64,000 nucleotides of DNA from Thermogutta sp039793925 (GTDB taxonomy: Bacteria > Planctomycetota > Planctomycetia > Pirellulales > Thermoguttaceae): positions 7,094-71,093 of the forward strand of contig NZ_JBAMME010000379.1 in assembly GCF_039793925.1 (NCBI RefSeq). The letters are read 5' to 3'. How positions within the stretch are numbered: position 1 is the stretch's first letter; each line of letters begins with the position of its first letter. A model generated the notes under the pieces. The model was not told the origin of the DNA and made no database searches. It was given only the letters and a program-made list of their open reading frames with translations. A program made the position numbers and the translations under genes. Shown piece by piece: positions 1-8,132 of this stretch.

Positions 1-1
1 C

Positions 2-406
2 GGGAAAACGGTATTTCTCGCCAGCCATCAGGTCCACGAGGTAGAACGTGTCGCTGATATTGTCGGCTTTCTCAAAGAGGGCCAGTTGATTCTCGTTGAC
101 GAGGTGGAAAAACTCAAGCGTGAAACCCGCCGGTGGCTTCTGATATTCGAGAATTGTCAAGCTTTAGATGCATTTGTAAATATTATCCCTTCTTTTCCGG
201 TCGAGATCCTCGAACAGAAGCGGGAGGGATTGGAGCTGCACATTATCGAACGCAGTACCGGCGAGACCGAGCACATCCGTCAGGCAGCTCTTTCTGGTCT
301 TCGCTCAATTGATTGCTTCCCTTGCTCGCTGGAAGAGATATTCACAGCCTACATGAATCAGAAACCGGGTCCGACAATATCCCAGCAAATGGAGGAAGTG
401 CTATGA
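2..406 (+). CDS. ABC transporter ATP-binding protein, C-terminal part (5' end outside window)
   Basis: The open frame enters from the left edge and ends at the TGA at 404-406, leaving about 134 residues. It begins GKTVFLASHQVHEVERVADI, which fits the switch (H-loop) histidine region of an ABC nucleotide-binding domain followed by the usual 'gxlv' strand (FLKEGQLILVDEV). The Walker A, signature and Walker B motifs lie upstream of the window. The remainder is the variable C-terminal extension found in ABC-2 type export ATPases. Its stop overlaps the start of the next gene (ATGA), so the ATPase and the permease-like protein downstream are translationally coupled and very probably one transporter. 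The substrate cannot be read from the sequence. Confidence 0.85.
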   Translation, partial: GKTVFLASHQVHEVERVADIVGFLKEGQLILVDEVEKLKRETRRWLLIFENCQALDAFVNIIPSFPVEILEQKREGLELHIIERSTGETEHIRQAALSGLRSIDCFPCSLEEIFTAYMNQKPGPTISQQMEEVL

Positions 407-3036
407 ATGTCGCTTGTGTAAAACCCAGGGTGGGCTCAGACAGCAGCTTCCTCGATGAAACTCTGGCCCTGGTGTGGAAATACTGGCGTGAAACGCAGGT
501 TCTCATGCTCGGATTGGGGATAATTCCTTCTCTACTGGCCGTTTTCTTCGTCGCAAATACTCACCCCGCCCAACCGCCGGTTGTGGTTCCGTTTGTGAGC
601 GCCGCTTTATTCGCGCTGGCTTTCGGCGCCCTGGCTTTTGCGGGTGAAACCGAGCGAAAGACCGAAACTTTGCTGCGTGCTCTCCCGGTCAAGGCCTCGC
701 GTCTTGTGCTGGCCGTGAGTGCAGTCGCTTTCCTGGGAGTAGCGGTATGCCTGTCGATAGGCTTCGTCATTTTGATCGCTAGAGGGTGGATCATCGATGA
801 TCAATCGCTGTTCCAAGAATGGCCATGGGATGTCTATCTAGGCGTTCTCTTTTGGGCGGGATTGGCAGCAGAGTTTTTTGTATGGGGCCTGTTTTTTTCG
901 ATCTTTGTCCGGCGTGTCATCTGGTCCGCGTTGCTGGGCGCCACGGTGGCCTACATCCTCAACATTTTAATTGTCGTCGGATTTGACAATCTATTCCAAA
1001 CACTCTTTCCTAATCGGTTTATCATCCCCAAGATTGGTAGTTTTACCTGGGGGACATCCGGCGAATTGCTACCCGTTCATCTTCTTGTGGCGGCAGGTGT
1101 TTTAATGATTGATGCGATACTCGTGGGAAAATGGCTGAAAAGTCCCGACGAACCGCTTCGCTGGCTCAAAAGCCGCCTTCTATTCCTTCGATTTCGGGGA
1201 ATTTCCGCGCCCGTCCGGGTTCGCCAGATCGTCTCCCGTTTCGCAATTCCAAAAATACCCAATTTAAGTGCCTCGCCCATGAAATACCTGGTTTGGCTTC
1301 ATGAGTGTCACCTCGGCGGATGGGCGCTTTTTCTTAAAATGAGCCTCTTTGTATATATACTCATTTTGGTGTGTATCAGCTTCCTGAGCACCCAATGGCT
1401 CTCAACTGATGCCTTCAGGGAATGGTGCAAAAACCATGGGCTATCTGTCCTGATTTTCGTCCCATCGATGGCAATTGTGATGATGGGCATTTCCACTTTT
1501 ATTTTCGATCGAGGTTTGAATCGTAATTTCTTGGCCGCATTACCAACTGCGCCCCAATCGATTTGGTGGTCCCGCCAGCGGTGGGCATTTCCGTGGCTGG
1601 TTGCGTGGTGCGGAGCCTGGATCCTCTCCGATGCGATCTTGAGGGACTTCCACGGGTACTCTCCTTTGACGCGCAACATCCAACCTCCTCCCACTTGGTT
1701 GTTATATGCTCTTTCCACCACAATTTGGTATGCAACCGGACAATTAGCCGGCATGGCATCTCCTAACATCATTCAGGCCTTCGTGGTGGCCTTGTTCTTG
1801 GTGTTTTTTGGTGGGTATCTTCCAGGACAGTTGTTTCCGGTAGGCCGTGACGAGCTTTGGCCGGGACTGGCCCTCGTCCTTCAATCAGCACTATTTTCGA
1901 TTGGTGTTCTGGCGCAGACGCGGGTTTCCATCGGTCACTGGCTGAAACGACATATCGACAACCTCTGGTCCACCATAGCGCTCAGCCCTCTTTTATGGAC
2001 GCTTATTGGAGTGTGGTTCGTCCTCCCTGCACTACGCGTGTACTTTATTCGCGGGCCGCAGTGGTCGCAATTCACAGATCTCCAGTCATCTGTCACAGCG
2101 ATTAAAGATTCAATGTGGCTAGCCATTGGTGATCGGCGCGCTCCTGGGCCGGTCCACACGACAACTGTCCTGAAAACACTCGACGAGCTTGAGCGTGACT
2201 ATCGTGCATGGTCAGCCGCTGCTTATACAAGAACTGACGAAGACTATAGCGGACTACTCTGGAGTCGCGTCTCACGCATTCCGAATTTTCTCGAACACCT
2301 TGCAGAACTAACAAAGACGCCTTATTCAGACCCCTTCGTTGCTCGGCTCTTCAATGTCTTAAGCGAACGAGCTGAGTCGGCAGGCAACGATACTCTCGTC
2401 TCCGACCGTTTTTTGCATCATGCCTTATTTGAGCGATTGACCTATGAGGCAATCGAGCGTGGGAATCTGGAGTATGCCCGGATCTTTTTCACGGCAGACC
2501 TGTGTCTTTCTCTGCAGGCCCGTCGCACTCAGCCCGCGATTGTCGCGGATCGAACCGTTCACAGTCTCGACATTGAACACGAGTGGAAAGCATGGGCCGA
2601 TACAGTGTGGGCGTGGTGCCACGCGCCGGGGCAAACATCCCAGGGAATCTATTCCGCGCTTCGCGAGGTCTATGATATCTGGAAGAAGGAGCGGATTCCC
2701 TTTGACGAGCGAATACCGATTATGTACCACTATTGGCGCGACTTTGCTTTGAAAACGAATTCTTCCGATAACAAGCTTTATTCATGCGCTCCCATGGGGT
2801 GGATCCTGCTATCTCCCGGCGAAAAGGCGGTTTTCCAAAAGCGTCTCGACCGGATTTTTTCTGAATGGCTCCCCATTGCCCGGCAGTACGAAGCCGATCG
2901 TTTATTACCCGGTGCTGACCGCGAAATTCTGGATGACAGTTCTTTATGGAAGCGAGTACTTTTCTCACGTATAGTCCGGCCTGGATTAACTGGTACGTTT
3001 ATCAGGAATTTCTCAATCAGCAGACGATCGATTTGA
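403..3036 (+). CDS. ABC-2 type permease-like membrane protein, C-terminus lost to a frameshift
   Basis: The start is ATG 403, preceded by a good ribosome site (GGAGGAA, 391-397) and overlapping the ATPase stop; a longer in-frame start at 313 would overlap the ATPase by almost 100 bases. The protein of about 877 residues has many hydrophobic segments in its first two thirds (the first around residues 33-52, next near 60-80 and 103-130) and a large soluble C-terminal part after about residue 570. The last 25 or so residues (RPGLTGTFIRNFSISRRSI) look like out-of-frame translation: a typical planctomycete ending continues in another frame from about 2958. A single missing T in the TTTT run at 2960-2963 would rejoin the two frames. 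Partner of the upstream ATPase; substrate unknown. Confidence 0.75.
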   Translation: MNVACVKPRVGSDSSFLDETLALVWKYWRETQVLMLGLGIIPSLLAVFFVANTHPAQPPVVVPFVSAALFALAFGALAFAGETERKTETLLRALPVKASRLVLAVSAVAFLGVAVCLSIGFVILIARGWIIDDQSLFQEWPWDVYLGVLFWAGLAAEFFVWGLFFSIFVRRVIWSALLGATVAYILNILIVVGFDNLFQTLFPNRFIIPKIGSFTWGTSGELLPVHLLVAAGVLMIDAILVGKWLKSPDEPLRWLKSRLLFLRFRGISAPVRVRQIVSRFAIPKIPNLSASPMKYLVWLHECHLGGWALFLKMSLFVYILILVCISFLSTQWLSTDAFREWCKNHGLSVLIFVPSMAIVMMGISTFIFDRGLNRNFLAALPTAPQSIWWSRQRWAFPWLVAWCGAWILSDAILRDFHGYSPLTRNIQPPPTWLLYALSTTIWYATGQLAGMASPNIIQAFVVALFLVFFGGYLPGQLFPVGRDELWPGLALVLQSALFSIGVLAQTRVSIGHWLKRHIDNLWSTIALSPLLWTLIGVWFVLPALRVYFIRGPQWSQFTDLQSSVTAIKDSMWLAIGDRRAPGPVHTTTVLKTLDELERDYRAWSAAAYTRTDEDYSGLLWSRVSRIPNFLEHLAELTKTPYSDPFVARLFNVLSERAESAGNDTLVSDRFLHHALFERLTYEAIERGNLEYARIFFTADLCLSLQARRTQPAIVADRTVHSLDIEHEWKAWADTVWAWCHAPGQTSQGIYSALREVYDIWKKERIPFDERIPIMYHYWRDFALKTNSSDNKLYSCAPMGWILLSPGEKAVFQKRLDRIFSEWLPIARQYEADRLLPGADREILDDSSLWKRVLFSRIVRPGLTGTFIRNFSISRRSI

Positions 3037-3419
3037 CGGTCCGTGTGACGCTGTTGCGGATGGCCATTCGGGCGTACGAGCTGGACCACGGGCGTTTGCC
3101 AGATCGCTTGACCGATCTCACATCGCAATACCTTCCCGTCGTTCCGCGGTTGCCGGGTACAGGCGACGAGTTTATTTACTTTCCAAGGGGCGTGAAAGCT
3201 TCTAAAACTCAATATCCCAAACTGGACGAACCCTGTCTGGTGGTACCGGGACTGCTTGGAATAGTCCGCGACGGCTGGCCGACGGAGGCGGATCGTCATG
3301 CTCAAGCTGTGAGAGGCTCCTGGCCCGGGGTATTTCCAGAATCCGGCGCGCTCGTTGTTTGGTCGCTGTCACCCCCAGCACGACTTGACAAGCGTCCACC
3401 GCAGATCGACAATCGTTAA
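2958..3419 (+). pseudogene. Displaced C-terminal end of the ABC permease (frame -1)
   Basis: This frame encodes FLTYSPAWINWYVYQEF followed by a helix and the motif AIRAYELDHGRLPDRLTDL, then YLPVVPRLPGTGDEFIYFP. That pattern (a helix, 'a-Y-x-x-e-h-G-x-x-P-x-x-L', then a 'P-x-D/G' turn and an aromatic strand) is a recurrent C-terminal module in planctomycete membrane proteins, so the segment is real coding sequence rather than a shadow. It has no ribosome site of its own; the nominal ATG at 2946 lies inside the upstream gene. It is best read as the true end of the preceding permease after a one-base deletion or a sequencing error. Confidence 0.65.
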
Positions 3420-3451
3420 GTCCTCGCCTTCTTTCGGCGTACCGGCGCTGC

Positions 3452-4165
3452 CTACGAAATAATGTCGAAGATATTCACGGGCAAATCGAAGTTATAGAGC
3501 AGAATAAAATAAATACCAATTAGAATAAAGACAATTCCGGTTAAGGTCCGCACAACCTGGTCGACAACGTTGATAGCGGCGAAGGCTCGGCCGACCCAAC
3601 TGGCGGCGAAGACCACAAGCAGAGCGAAGACGAGAACGGGCACCCCTGTGGCCACCCCGTAGAGCAAAGCAAGACCCAGCGATCCTACGGAGTGAGAAGT
3701 GAGCAGCGTGACTACCGTTCCAAAATACGCTGCCGAGGTTGGACAGAAGGCCAAGGCAAAAAGCACGCCAAGGAGAAACGCCCCGAAAATACCAAATCGA
3801 TCGGCGATCTTCTGTGCGTGCCCAGCCTGTGCCTGCGGTAAAGGAATGGTAATCAAATTGAGGAGCAGCATTCCGATGAGGATGAGAATTGGGCCCAGGA
3901 ATAAATGTCCGTACTTCTGGAGGCCGGTGGAAAGGCCCGGTAGGTTCGTCAGGCCGGTACTCAAAATGGCTGCGAGTGCGGCATACGTCACGGAGCGTCC
4001 CAGCGTGTAGAGGACCCCGCTGGTGACCACCCAGCGCCGATCAGTCAGCTTTCGGGCGATGTAGGTAACCGCCGCGATATTCGTGGCCAACGGGCATGGT
4101 GCGACCGCCGTCGCCAAGCCAAGCAACGTCACTCCAACCACCGTTGCAGAAGTGTCAATTGCCAT
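3452..4165 (-). CDS. arsG: ArsG-family (CcdA/TauE-like) efflux permease
   Basis: A 237-residue protein that is almost entirely hydrophobic, with about six membrane segments. Two half-sites carry a cysteine next to proline, as in the CcdA/DsbD superfamily: AVAPCPLATN near residue 20 and AFCPTSAAYFGT near residue 140. The N-terminus fits the group described as aromatic aminobenzylarsenical efflux permease (ArsG), named from the arsEFG system; this assignment is from memory of the family. It is the last gene of a minus-strand cluster, directly after two ArsF-like proteins, which is the expected neighbour. Likely role: export of trivalent organic arsenicals across the inner membrane. A plain CcdA-like thiol-electron carrier is the main alternative. 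The start at 4165 follows GAAGGGG. Confidence 0.75.
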   Translation of the reverse strand: MAIDTSATVVGVTLLGLATAVAPCPLATNIAAVTYIARKLTDRRWVVTSGVLYTLGRSVTYAALAAILSTGLTNLPGLSTGLQKYGHLFLGPILILIGMLLLNLITIPLPQAQAGHAQKIADRFGIFGAFLLGVLFALAFCPTSAAYFGTVVTLLTSHSVGSLGLALLYGVATGVPVLVFALLVVFAASWVGRAFAAINVVDQVVRTLTGIVFILIGIYFILLYNFDLPVNIFDIIS

Positions 4166-4237
4166 GCCATCGATCCCCTTCGTTTGTCCGTGCCGCTTTA
4201 CCTATGTTCCTGCCTGGTCATAACGTCACACGGATCT

Positions 4238-4699
4238 TTACTTCTGCATACTGGTGATTTTACGGAGATAGTCGCTCACTCCGTCGCGAACATACTGTTC
4301 CAATTCTTGCGGCTTGGCAAGGAGGCTGAAAACGCGGGGCAAGGGTTGCCACTCTGCCACTTTGTTCTTGCGAACCAATACCAGCACCAGTTCCGGCATC
4401 GTCACCTGATACGCCCGGGCGAACTGAACATTCCGTGGGTCCTGGAAATCGATCGAAGCCCACTGGAGCTGTCCTGTCTCAAACTCCTGGGCGAAATGTC
4501 TCTTCAGCACTTCCCCGATCGTTCTTTCCACCAATCGACAGGTTGGACATCGCTGGGTTCGGTGAAAGTAGATTGCCACCACCCGATCAGGCTGGAGAGT
4601 GGACTGCGCTGACAGCTCAGCGCCGGCGGGGGCATTGCTCACTGCCGAAAAAGTCACTGCTAAAATGAGAGCACCGGCCAACCATCCGTTCATCAGCAT
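4238..4699 (-). CDS. arsF: ArsF-like thioredoxin-fold protein 1 (exported)
   Basis: About 153 residues from ATG 4699, which follows GGAGGGGAACA; a longer frame to 4735 lacks a ribosome site. Residues 1-30 form a signal peptide or single anchor (MNGWLAGALILAVTFSAVS). The mature part has the ArsF-type signature: a strand (VVAIYFHRTQRCPTCRLVE) with a CPTC redox motif, then a glutamate-rich helix, WASIDFQDPRN and a second strand VLVLVRKN. Family knowledge links such proteins to the reduction step of aromatic arsenical resistance; here that is inferred from position, 72 bases upstream of arsG and 64 downstream of a paralogue. Redox partner of the permease is equally possible. Confidence 0.72.
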   Translation of the reverse strand: MLMNGWLAGALILAVTFSAVSNAPAGAELSAQSTLQPDRVVAIYFHRTQRCPTCRLVERTIGEVLKRHFAQEFETGQLQWASIDFQDPRNVQFARAYQVTMPELVLVLVRKNKVAEWQPLPRVFSLLAKPQELEQYVRDGVSDYLRKITSMQK

Positions 4700-4763
4700 T
4701 GTTCCCCTCCATGTATTTTCGAGACTTTCTTTCATGTACGCGCTTAGATAATTTCACACGGGA

Positions 4764-5285
4764 TCAACCCGTCGTGCCCTGAAGCATGTTTTTCAAGTTA
4801 TCGGAAATAAGCCGCGCGAATGCTTCTTTATTGCCCACACACTGCCATACCTCCATGAGGTTCACAAAGTCTTTTTCCTCTCCGTCGTGGATGCGGACCA
4901 TGACCACCGTTGGAGCAATTAATTTATATTTTTGAATAAATTGACGATTTTCCGGCTTTTCATAGTTTAATTCCCGAATGACGACTTTGCGGGAGTTTAG
5001 CTCCTGGGCGAAGTTTGTTTCAAGCACCTCTTTTGTGCTTGCTTCGATCAAAAGGCATGTAGGACAGCGCACATTGCCGTGGAATAGATAGACGAGCACG
5101 CCGTCCGTCACGGCTTGCGGCGTCCGCTCTTGGGCGGTATCGGTTGCAATCTGGGAAGCCGTCACCGCTTGTGACGACGGGGTGCCGTTTCCCGCTATTT
5201 TCACCACCGCCGCTCCCAGGGCTGCGCCGGCCAAGAGCAACATCGCGCTTGTGAGAATACTCCGCCAACTGGATCCCTGATTCAT
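4764..5285 (-). CDS. ArsF-like thioredoxin-fold protein 2 (membrane-anchored)
   Basis: About 173 residues from ATG 5285, preceded by GGGAGGATTAGCC. A hydrophobic stretch (ILTSAMLLLAGAALGAAVV) near residues 8-28 is a signal anchor. The domain then repeats the plan of the neighbouring paralogue: VLVYLFHGNVRCPTCLLIE with CPTC, then LNSRKVVIRELNYEKPENRQF and VVMVRIHDGEE. The two copies share the fold and motif order but differ clearly in sequence, so the duplication is old. Two ArsF-like genes side by side could form a heterodimer or handle successive redox steps. Lies between the DGC protein and ArsF-like 1 in the cluster. Confidence 0.72.
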   Translation of the reverse strand: MNQGSSWRSILTSAMLLLAGAALGAAVVKIAGNGTPSSQAVTASQIATDTAQERTPQAVTDGVLVYLFHGNVRCPTCLLIEASTKEVLETNFAQELNSRKVVIRELNYEKPENRQFIQKYKLIAPTVVMVRIHDGEEKDFVNLMEVWQCVGNKEAFARLISDNLKNMLQGTTG

Positions 5286-5367
5286 GGCTAATCCTCCCAA
5301 ATGAGTTCGCGAAATGGGCTGCCCGATAACTCGTGACGGGGCCACCGAAAAACACGCGCCCCGGGCT

Positions 5368-5805
5368 TTATTGACAACAGGGGGAATCCCCGCCACCCGC
5401 TGAGGGAGCGTCCGCCGACAGAATGCGGCTCACCTGGTCGGCAATCCGTTGAACATTCTCCTGTGTGACGGGCGATTCGCCCCGTTTAAAGCCGAGCTGA
5501 TCTACCCGCACGCACAAAAGCTCTGTAAAGCCCGCCCTCTCCAAAGTATGCCGCCCGCACTGGGTCGGACAGCCGTCGATAACCAGCACACGGCGAGCCT
5601 TGTGAACGGCGCCCGTGCTACCCGCGGCCCCTGCCCCGATGCCCGCCAGGCATCCCATTCGGGCAACGCCACGGCGGCCCAGCTCACGGGCAGCGAGGTC
5701 CGCCAGATGCCCCAAGTTAGAGGCCCCTGAACAGGCCAGCACGACGATATTTGCGCCCTTACAGGCACACGCACGTGGGCTCGGATTTTCGGTCATCTTA
5801 TCCAT
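5368..5805 (-). CDS. Putative zinc-binding protein (DGC domain)
   Basis: A 145-residue soluble protein rich in cysteine. It shows the hallmarks of the DGC family: CACKGANIVVLACSGASN at the N-terminus, RMGCLAGIGAG in the middle, and VLVIDGCPTQCGRHTLE, the 'D-G-C' signature, near residue 85. These proteins are predicted to bind zinc or another thiophilic metal through four conserved cysteines; no reaction is established. It sits in the ars operon between the mini-thioredoxin and ArsF-like 2, with 54 and 82 base gaps. A role in binding trivalent arsenicals or supplying thiols is inference. The start at 5805 lacks a strong ribosome site; the fourth residue Met (5796) is an alternative. Confidence 0.75.
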   Translation of the reverse strand: MDKMTENPSPRACACKGANIVVLACSGASNLGHLADLAARELGRRGVARMGCLAGIGAGAAGSTGAVHKARRVLVIDGCPTQCGRHTLERAGFTELLCVRVDQLGFKRGESPVTQENVQRIADQVSRILSADAPSAGGGDSPCCQ

Positions 5806-5859
5806 TTGCTGGACAGCTTGTGTTCATAAACGATGATGTGCCTAGTTTCACTGCGGACT

Positions 5860-6096
5860 TCAACTCGCCAGGATCTGCTTGATCTCCTCAACACTGGCGA
5901 CCTTGCCCTGGAGCTTCAATTCACCGTCCACCACTAGAGCCGGCGTCATCATTACACCGAAGCTCGTGATCATATTAATGTCGGACACCTTTTCGATGTG
6001 TGCCTCAATTCCCAGTCGTTTGACAGCCTCTTCAGCATTTTTGAGAAGTGCCTGACATTTGGCACATCCGGGACCGAGAACCTGAACGAGTTTCAT
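5860..6096 (-). CDS. Mini-thioredoxin (redox-active disulfide family)
   Basis: A 78-residue single-domain protein starting MKLVQVLGPGCAKCQALL at ATG 6096 with AGGAGG seven bases upstream. It has a CAKC active site near residue 11, a long helix (NAEEAVKRLG), the IEKVSDINMITSFGVMMTPA segment with cis-proline, and VVDGELKLQGK. This matches the small archaeal-type thioredoxins that accompany ArsP-type permeases. Only 36 bases separate it from the permease gene, so the two are cotranscribed. Probable job: cytosolic thiol donor for the permease or the ArsF-like proteins. A second in-frame start at 6123 gives a longer but unsupported N-terminus. Confidence 0.85.
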   Translation of the reverse strand: MKLVQVLGPGCAKCQALLKNAEEAVKRLGIEAHIEKVSDINMITSFGVMMTPALVVDGELKLQGKVASVEEIKQILAS

Positions 6097-6132
6097 CGGA
6101 ACGCCTCCTGTCAATTGAAACAATTCACGCGA

Positions 6133-7506
6133 TCATACGAAAAACGCCCCAAAGATCATTCCCACGAGAGTACTCATAATCACCACCAGCGCTACGAACG
6201 TGGCGGTTTTCTTGAATCCCCATACGCTGTAAATGACCGCAATGCTCGGGAGGGAAAGGGCCGGTCCAGCCAGCAGGAGTGCCAGTGCAGGTCCTTTGCC
6301 CATTCCCAAGCCGATCAGAGCCTCCAGAATCGGGATTTCTGTGAGGGTGGCGAAATACCATGCTGCACCGATCACAGCCGCCACGAAGTTCGCCCGGAAG
6401 CTGTCTCCTCCCACCAGGGCCCCCACCAGCTTTTCAGGAAGCAAAGCACTCACGAAGCCCGTGACAAATACACCGAGGAACAAAAGCGGGATGATCTGTT
6501 TGGCGAAGGACCATGTCTCTCCCAGCCAAGCTCCCAGCTCCGCTTTTTCGAACCAGGTGAACGCCATCAAAATCGTCAGGAGCAGGAACACGCCAGCAAA
6601 GTACCAGCGGTTGGGATAGACCCAGGCTGCGAATTCGTAGCCCGGCGGGGTGTCCTGAGTCATGGTGCGGATGTACTTCTTGTCCACATTGAACTTCATT
6701 CCTTTGGAAAGCTCGGGGATGGATTCTTCCATCTGCAGGCGGTAGGTTGTTGTTGTTTCTTGGAGCACCGCCACGCTCACCGGCCCCGTCGTGTTGAGTG
6801 ACCGGACAGAGCCGTCCATGAGGGTGACCTGGGTACCAGGGGTGAACTCCACCCGGCTACGACTGGGATCACTCCAATCGGAAAACACCAGAAAGAGGAT
6901 CATCGCGCCGAGAAATGCGGCATTTTGCCAGAGCTTCCGCTTGGGGGGCGCCGAGTGAGGAAGGGCCATGAAAGACTTGATTCTGTCGACCTCTTCTTTG
7001 CGGAAGATCCAGGCCATGATAAGGCCGATAATCACGGCGAAAGTGACGGCTCCCACTGCCCGGGCAATTCCCAGATCCCAACCGAGCACTCGGGCTGTGA
7101 GAAAGATGGCCATCACATTGATCGCGGGCCCGGAGTAAAGAAAAGCTGCGGCAGGTCCCAGGCCCGCCCCCACTCGGTAAATGCCCGCGAACATGGGCAG
7201 GACGCTGCAGGAGCAGACGGCCAGCACAGTCCCTGCAACGGACGCCACCGCATAGGCTTCGATCTTGTTGGCTTGCGGTCCCAGATGCCGCAAAACGCCC
7301 TCCTTAGACAGGAAGGTCGCGATTCCCCCAGCGATGAACATGGCCGGTATAACACAGGCCAGAGTGTGGTTCCTGGCATACCATTGCAGCATGAGAAAGG
7401 CTTCCATGACGGCGTTCTGGATCCTTGGCGAACTGAAATTGAGGAAGTATGCCAGGACAAACACGATCACCAAAGCCGCCAAAATTCCCCAGTCTTTTCG
7501 CGTCAT
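6133..7506 (-). CDS. arsP: ArsP-type organoarsenical efflux permease
   Basis: A 457-residue integral membrane protein. Two hydrophobic halves (about residues 5-190 and 290-457) flank a soluble insert (roughly 205-290) that contains FTPGTQVTLMDGSV. The first half carries a glycine-rich segment (AVCSCSVLPMFAGIYRVGAG) with the Cys-Ser-Cys signature of the permease/ArsP family, and the second has LTEIPILEALIGLGMGKGPA. ArsP-type proteins export trivalent organoarsenicals such as roxarsone(III) and methylarsenite. The start at 7506 follows GAAGGGAG (7519-7526). The upstream strand carries TGCAAATATGCA, weakly similar to ArsR half-sites. As first gene after the arsR terminator it probably has its own promoter. 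Confidence 0.8.
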   Translation of the reverse strand: MTRKDWGILAALVIVFVLAYFLNFSSPRIQNAVMEAFLMLQWYARNHTLACVIPAMFIAGGIATFLSKEGVLRHLGPQANKIEAYAVASVAGTVLAVCSCSVLPMFAGIYRVGAGLGPAAAFLYSGPAINVMAIFLTARVLGWDLGIARAVGAVTFAVIIGLIMAWIFRKEEVDRIKSFMALPHSAPPKRKLWQNAAFLGAMILFLVFSDWSDPSRSRVEFTPGTQVTLMDGSVRSLNTTGPVSVAVLQETTTTYRLQMEESIPELSKGMKFNVDKKYIRTMTQDTPPGYEFAAWVYPNRWYFAGVFLLLTILMAFTWFEKAELGAWLGETWSFAKQIIPLLFLGVFVTGFVSALLPEKLVGALVGGDSFRANFVAAVIGAAWYFATLTEIPILEALIGLGMGKGPALALLLAGPALSLPSIAVIYSVWGFKKTATFVALVVIMSTLVGMIFGAFFV

Positions 7507-7570
7507 GATTCTAGAACTCCCTTCTCAAAGGTTATATGCATATTTGCAAAAGGTTACAATATCAATACCT

Positions 7571-7595
7571 TTAAAAACCCGAGAGGTTTCTCGGG
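7571..7595 (-). terminator. Rho-independent terminator after arsR
   Basis: Read on the minus strand, a CCCGAG / CTCGGG stem (7595-7590 and 7583-7578) closes a short loop and is followed at once by TTTTTAA. It lies 44 bases downstream of the arsR stop and 65 bases upstream of arsP, so it separates the regulator from the structural genes. Either arsP has its own promoter, or read-through is partial and sets a low regulator-to-pump ratio. Confidence 0.8.
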
Positions 7596-7638
7596 AAAGC
7601 CGCCCTGCTAGGCCGGTTTTCAGCGGGCGGTACGAAGC

Positions 7639-7974
7639 TTACCGGAGCAACCTGAGCCTGCTTTCCAACCCCTGCTGAATAACACCATCGACGCAGTCCA
7701 GAAACTGGAGGATGCACGGTGTTCTCAGCCGGTAGAACGTCATCTGCCCCCTTTTTTCATCCACAAGGATGCCTGCCTCCTTCAACTGGCTGAGATGGCG
7801 GGAGGTTGTGGATATGTCCAGCCCCAGGAGGTCTGCGAGCTCGCAAACGCATCTTTCGCGGGTTCTTCCCAACTCCTCCACGATCGACAATCGCGAGGGA
7901 TGGGCCAGCGCTTTGATGACCTGCGCCCGGCTTTCGCACCGAGCACGCACCTTGGGATCAAGTTTGCTGGTCAT
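7639..7974 (-). CDS. arsR: ArsR/SmtB-family metalloregulator
   Basis: A 111-residue winged-helix repressor. The helix-turn-helix LSDIST-type segment reads ADLLGLDISTTSRHLSQLKE and is preceded by the metal-sensing motif RCVCEL, the counterpart of ELCVCDL in classical arsenic sensors; a further pair of cysteines (TPCILQFLDC) lies near the C-terminus. The start chosen is ATG 7974 (MTSKLDPKV); a frame open to 8064 would translate across the operator. Expected function: binds its own operator and lets go on contact with As(III), Sb(III) or a trivalent organoarsenical. It is followed by a terminator and preceded by a perfect inverted repeat at 8037-8052. Confidence 0.9.
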   Translation of the reverse strand: MTSKLDPKVRARCESRAQVIKALAHPSRLSIVEELGRTRERCVCELADLLGLDISTTSRHLSQLKEAGILVDEKRGQMTFYRLRTPCILQFLDCVDGVIQQGLESRLRLLR

Positions 7975-8036
7975 GGCGAGAGGCCCTTTTCCATCTCTGT
8001 TTTTACTACGCGGGGCCGGTTCAGTTTGTTTGACAA

Positions 8037-8052
8037 TTGCACACATGTGCAA
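8037..8052. promoter_or_regulatory. Probable ArsR operator
   Basis: The sequence TTGCACACATGTGCAA is a perfect inverted repeat: 7-base arms (TTGCACA / TGTGCAA) with a 2-base centre. It starts 63 bases upstream of the arsR start codon. Position and symmetry fit an ArsR/SmtB dimer site. No good copy is present in front of arsP. Confidence 0.7.
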
Positions 8053-8132
8053 GTATACCATCAAGCGATATCGGCGACAAGTCCAGCGAAACTTGAAAAG
8101 AAAACCCAGCCTGCCATCATAATGGGATCAGG

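Noticed and set aside
7534..7550. ATATGCATAT and TGCAAATATGCA as a second ArsR operator
   Set aside because: The half-site spacing differs from the perfect repeat before arsR, and short TGCA words are common; kept only as a remark.
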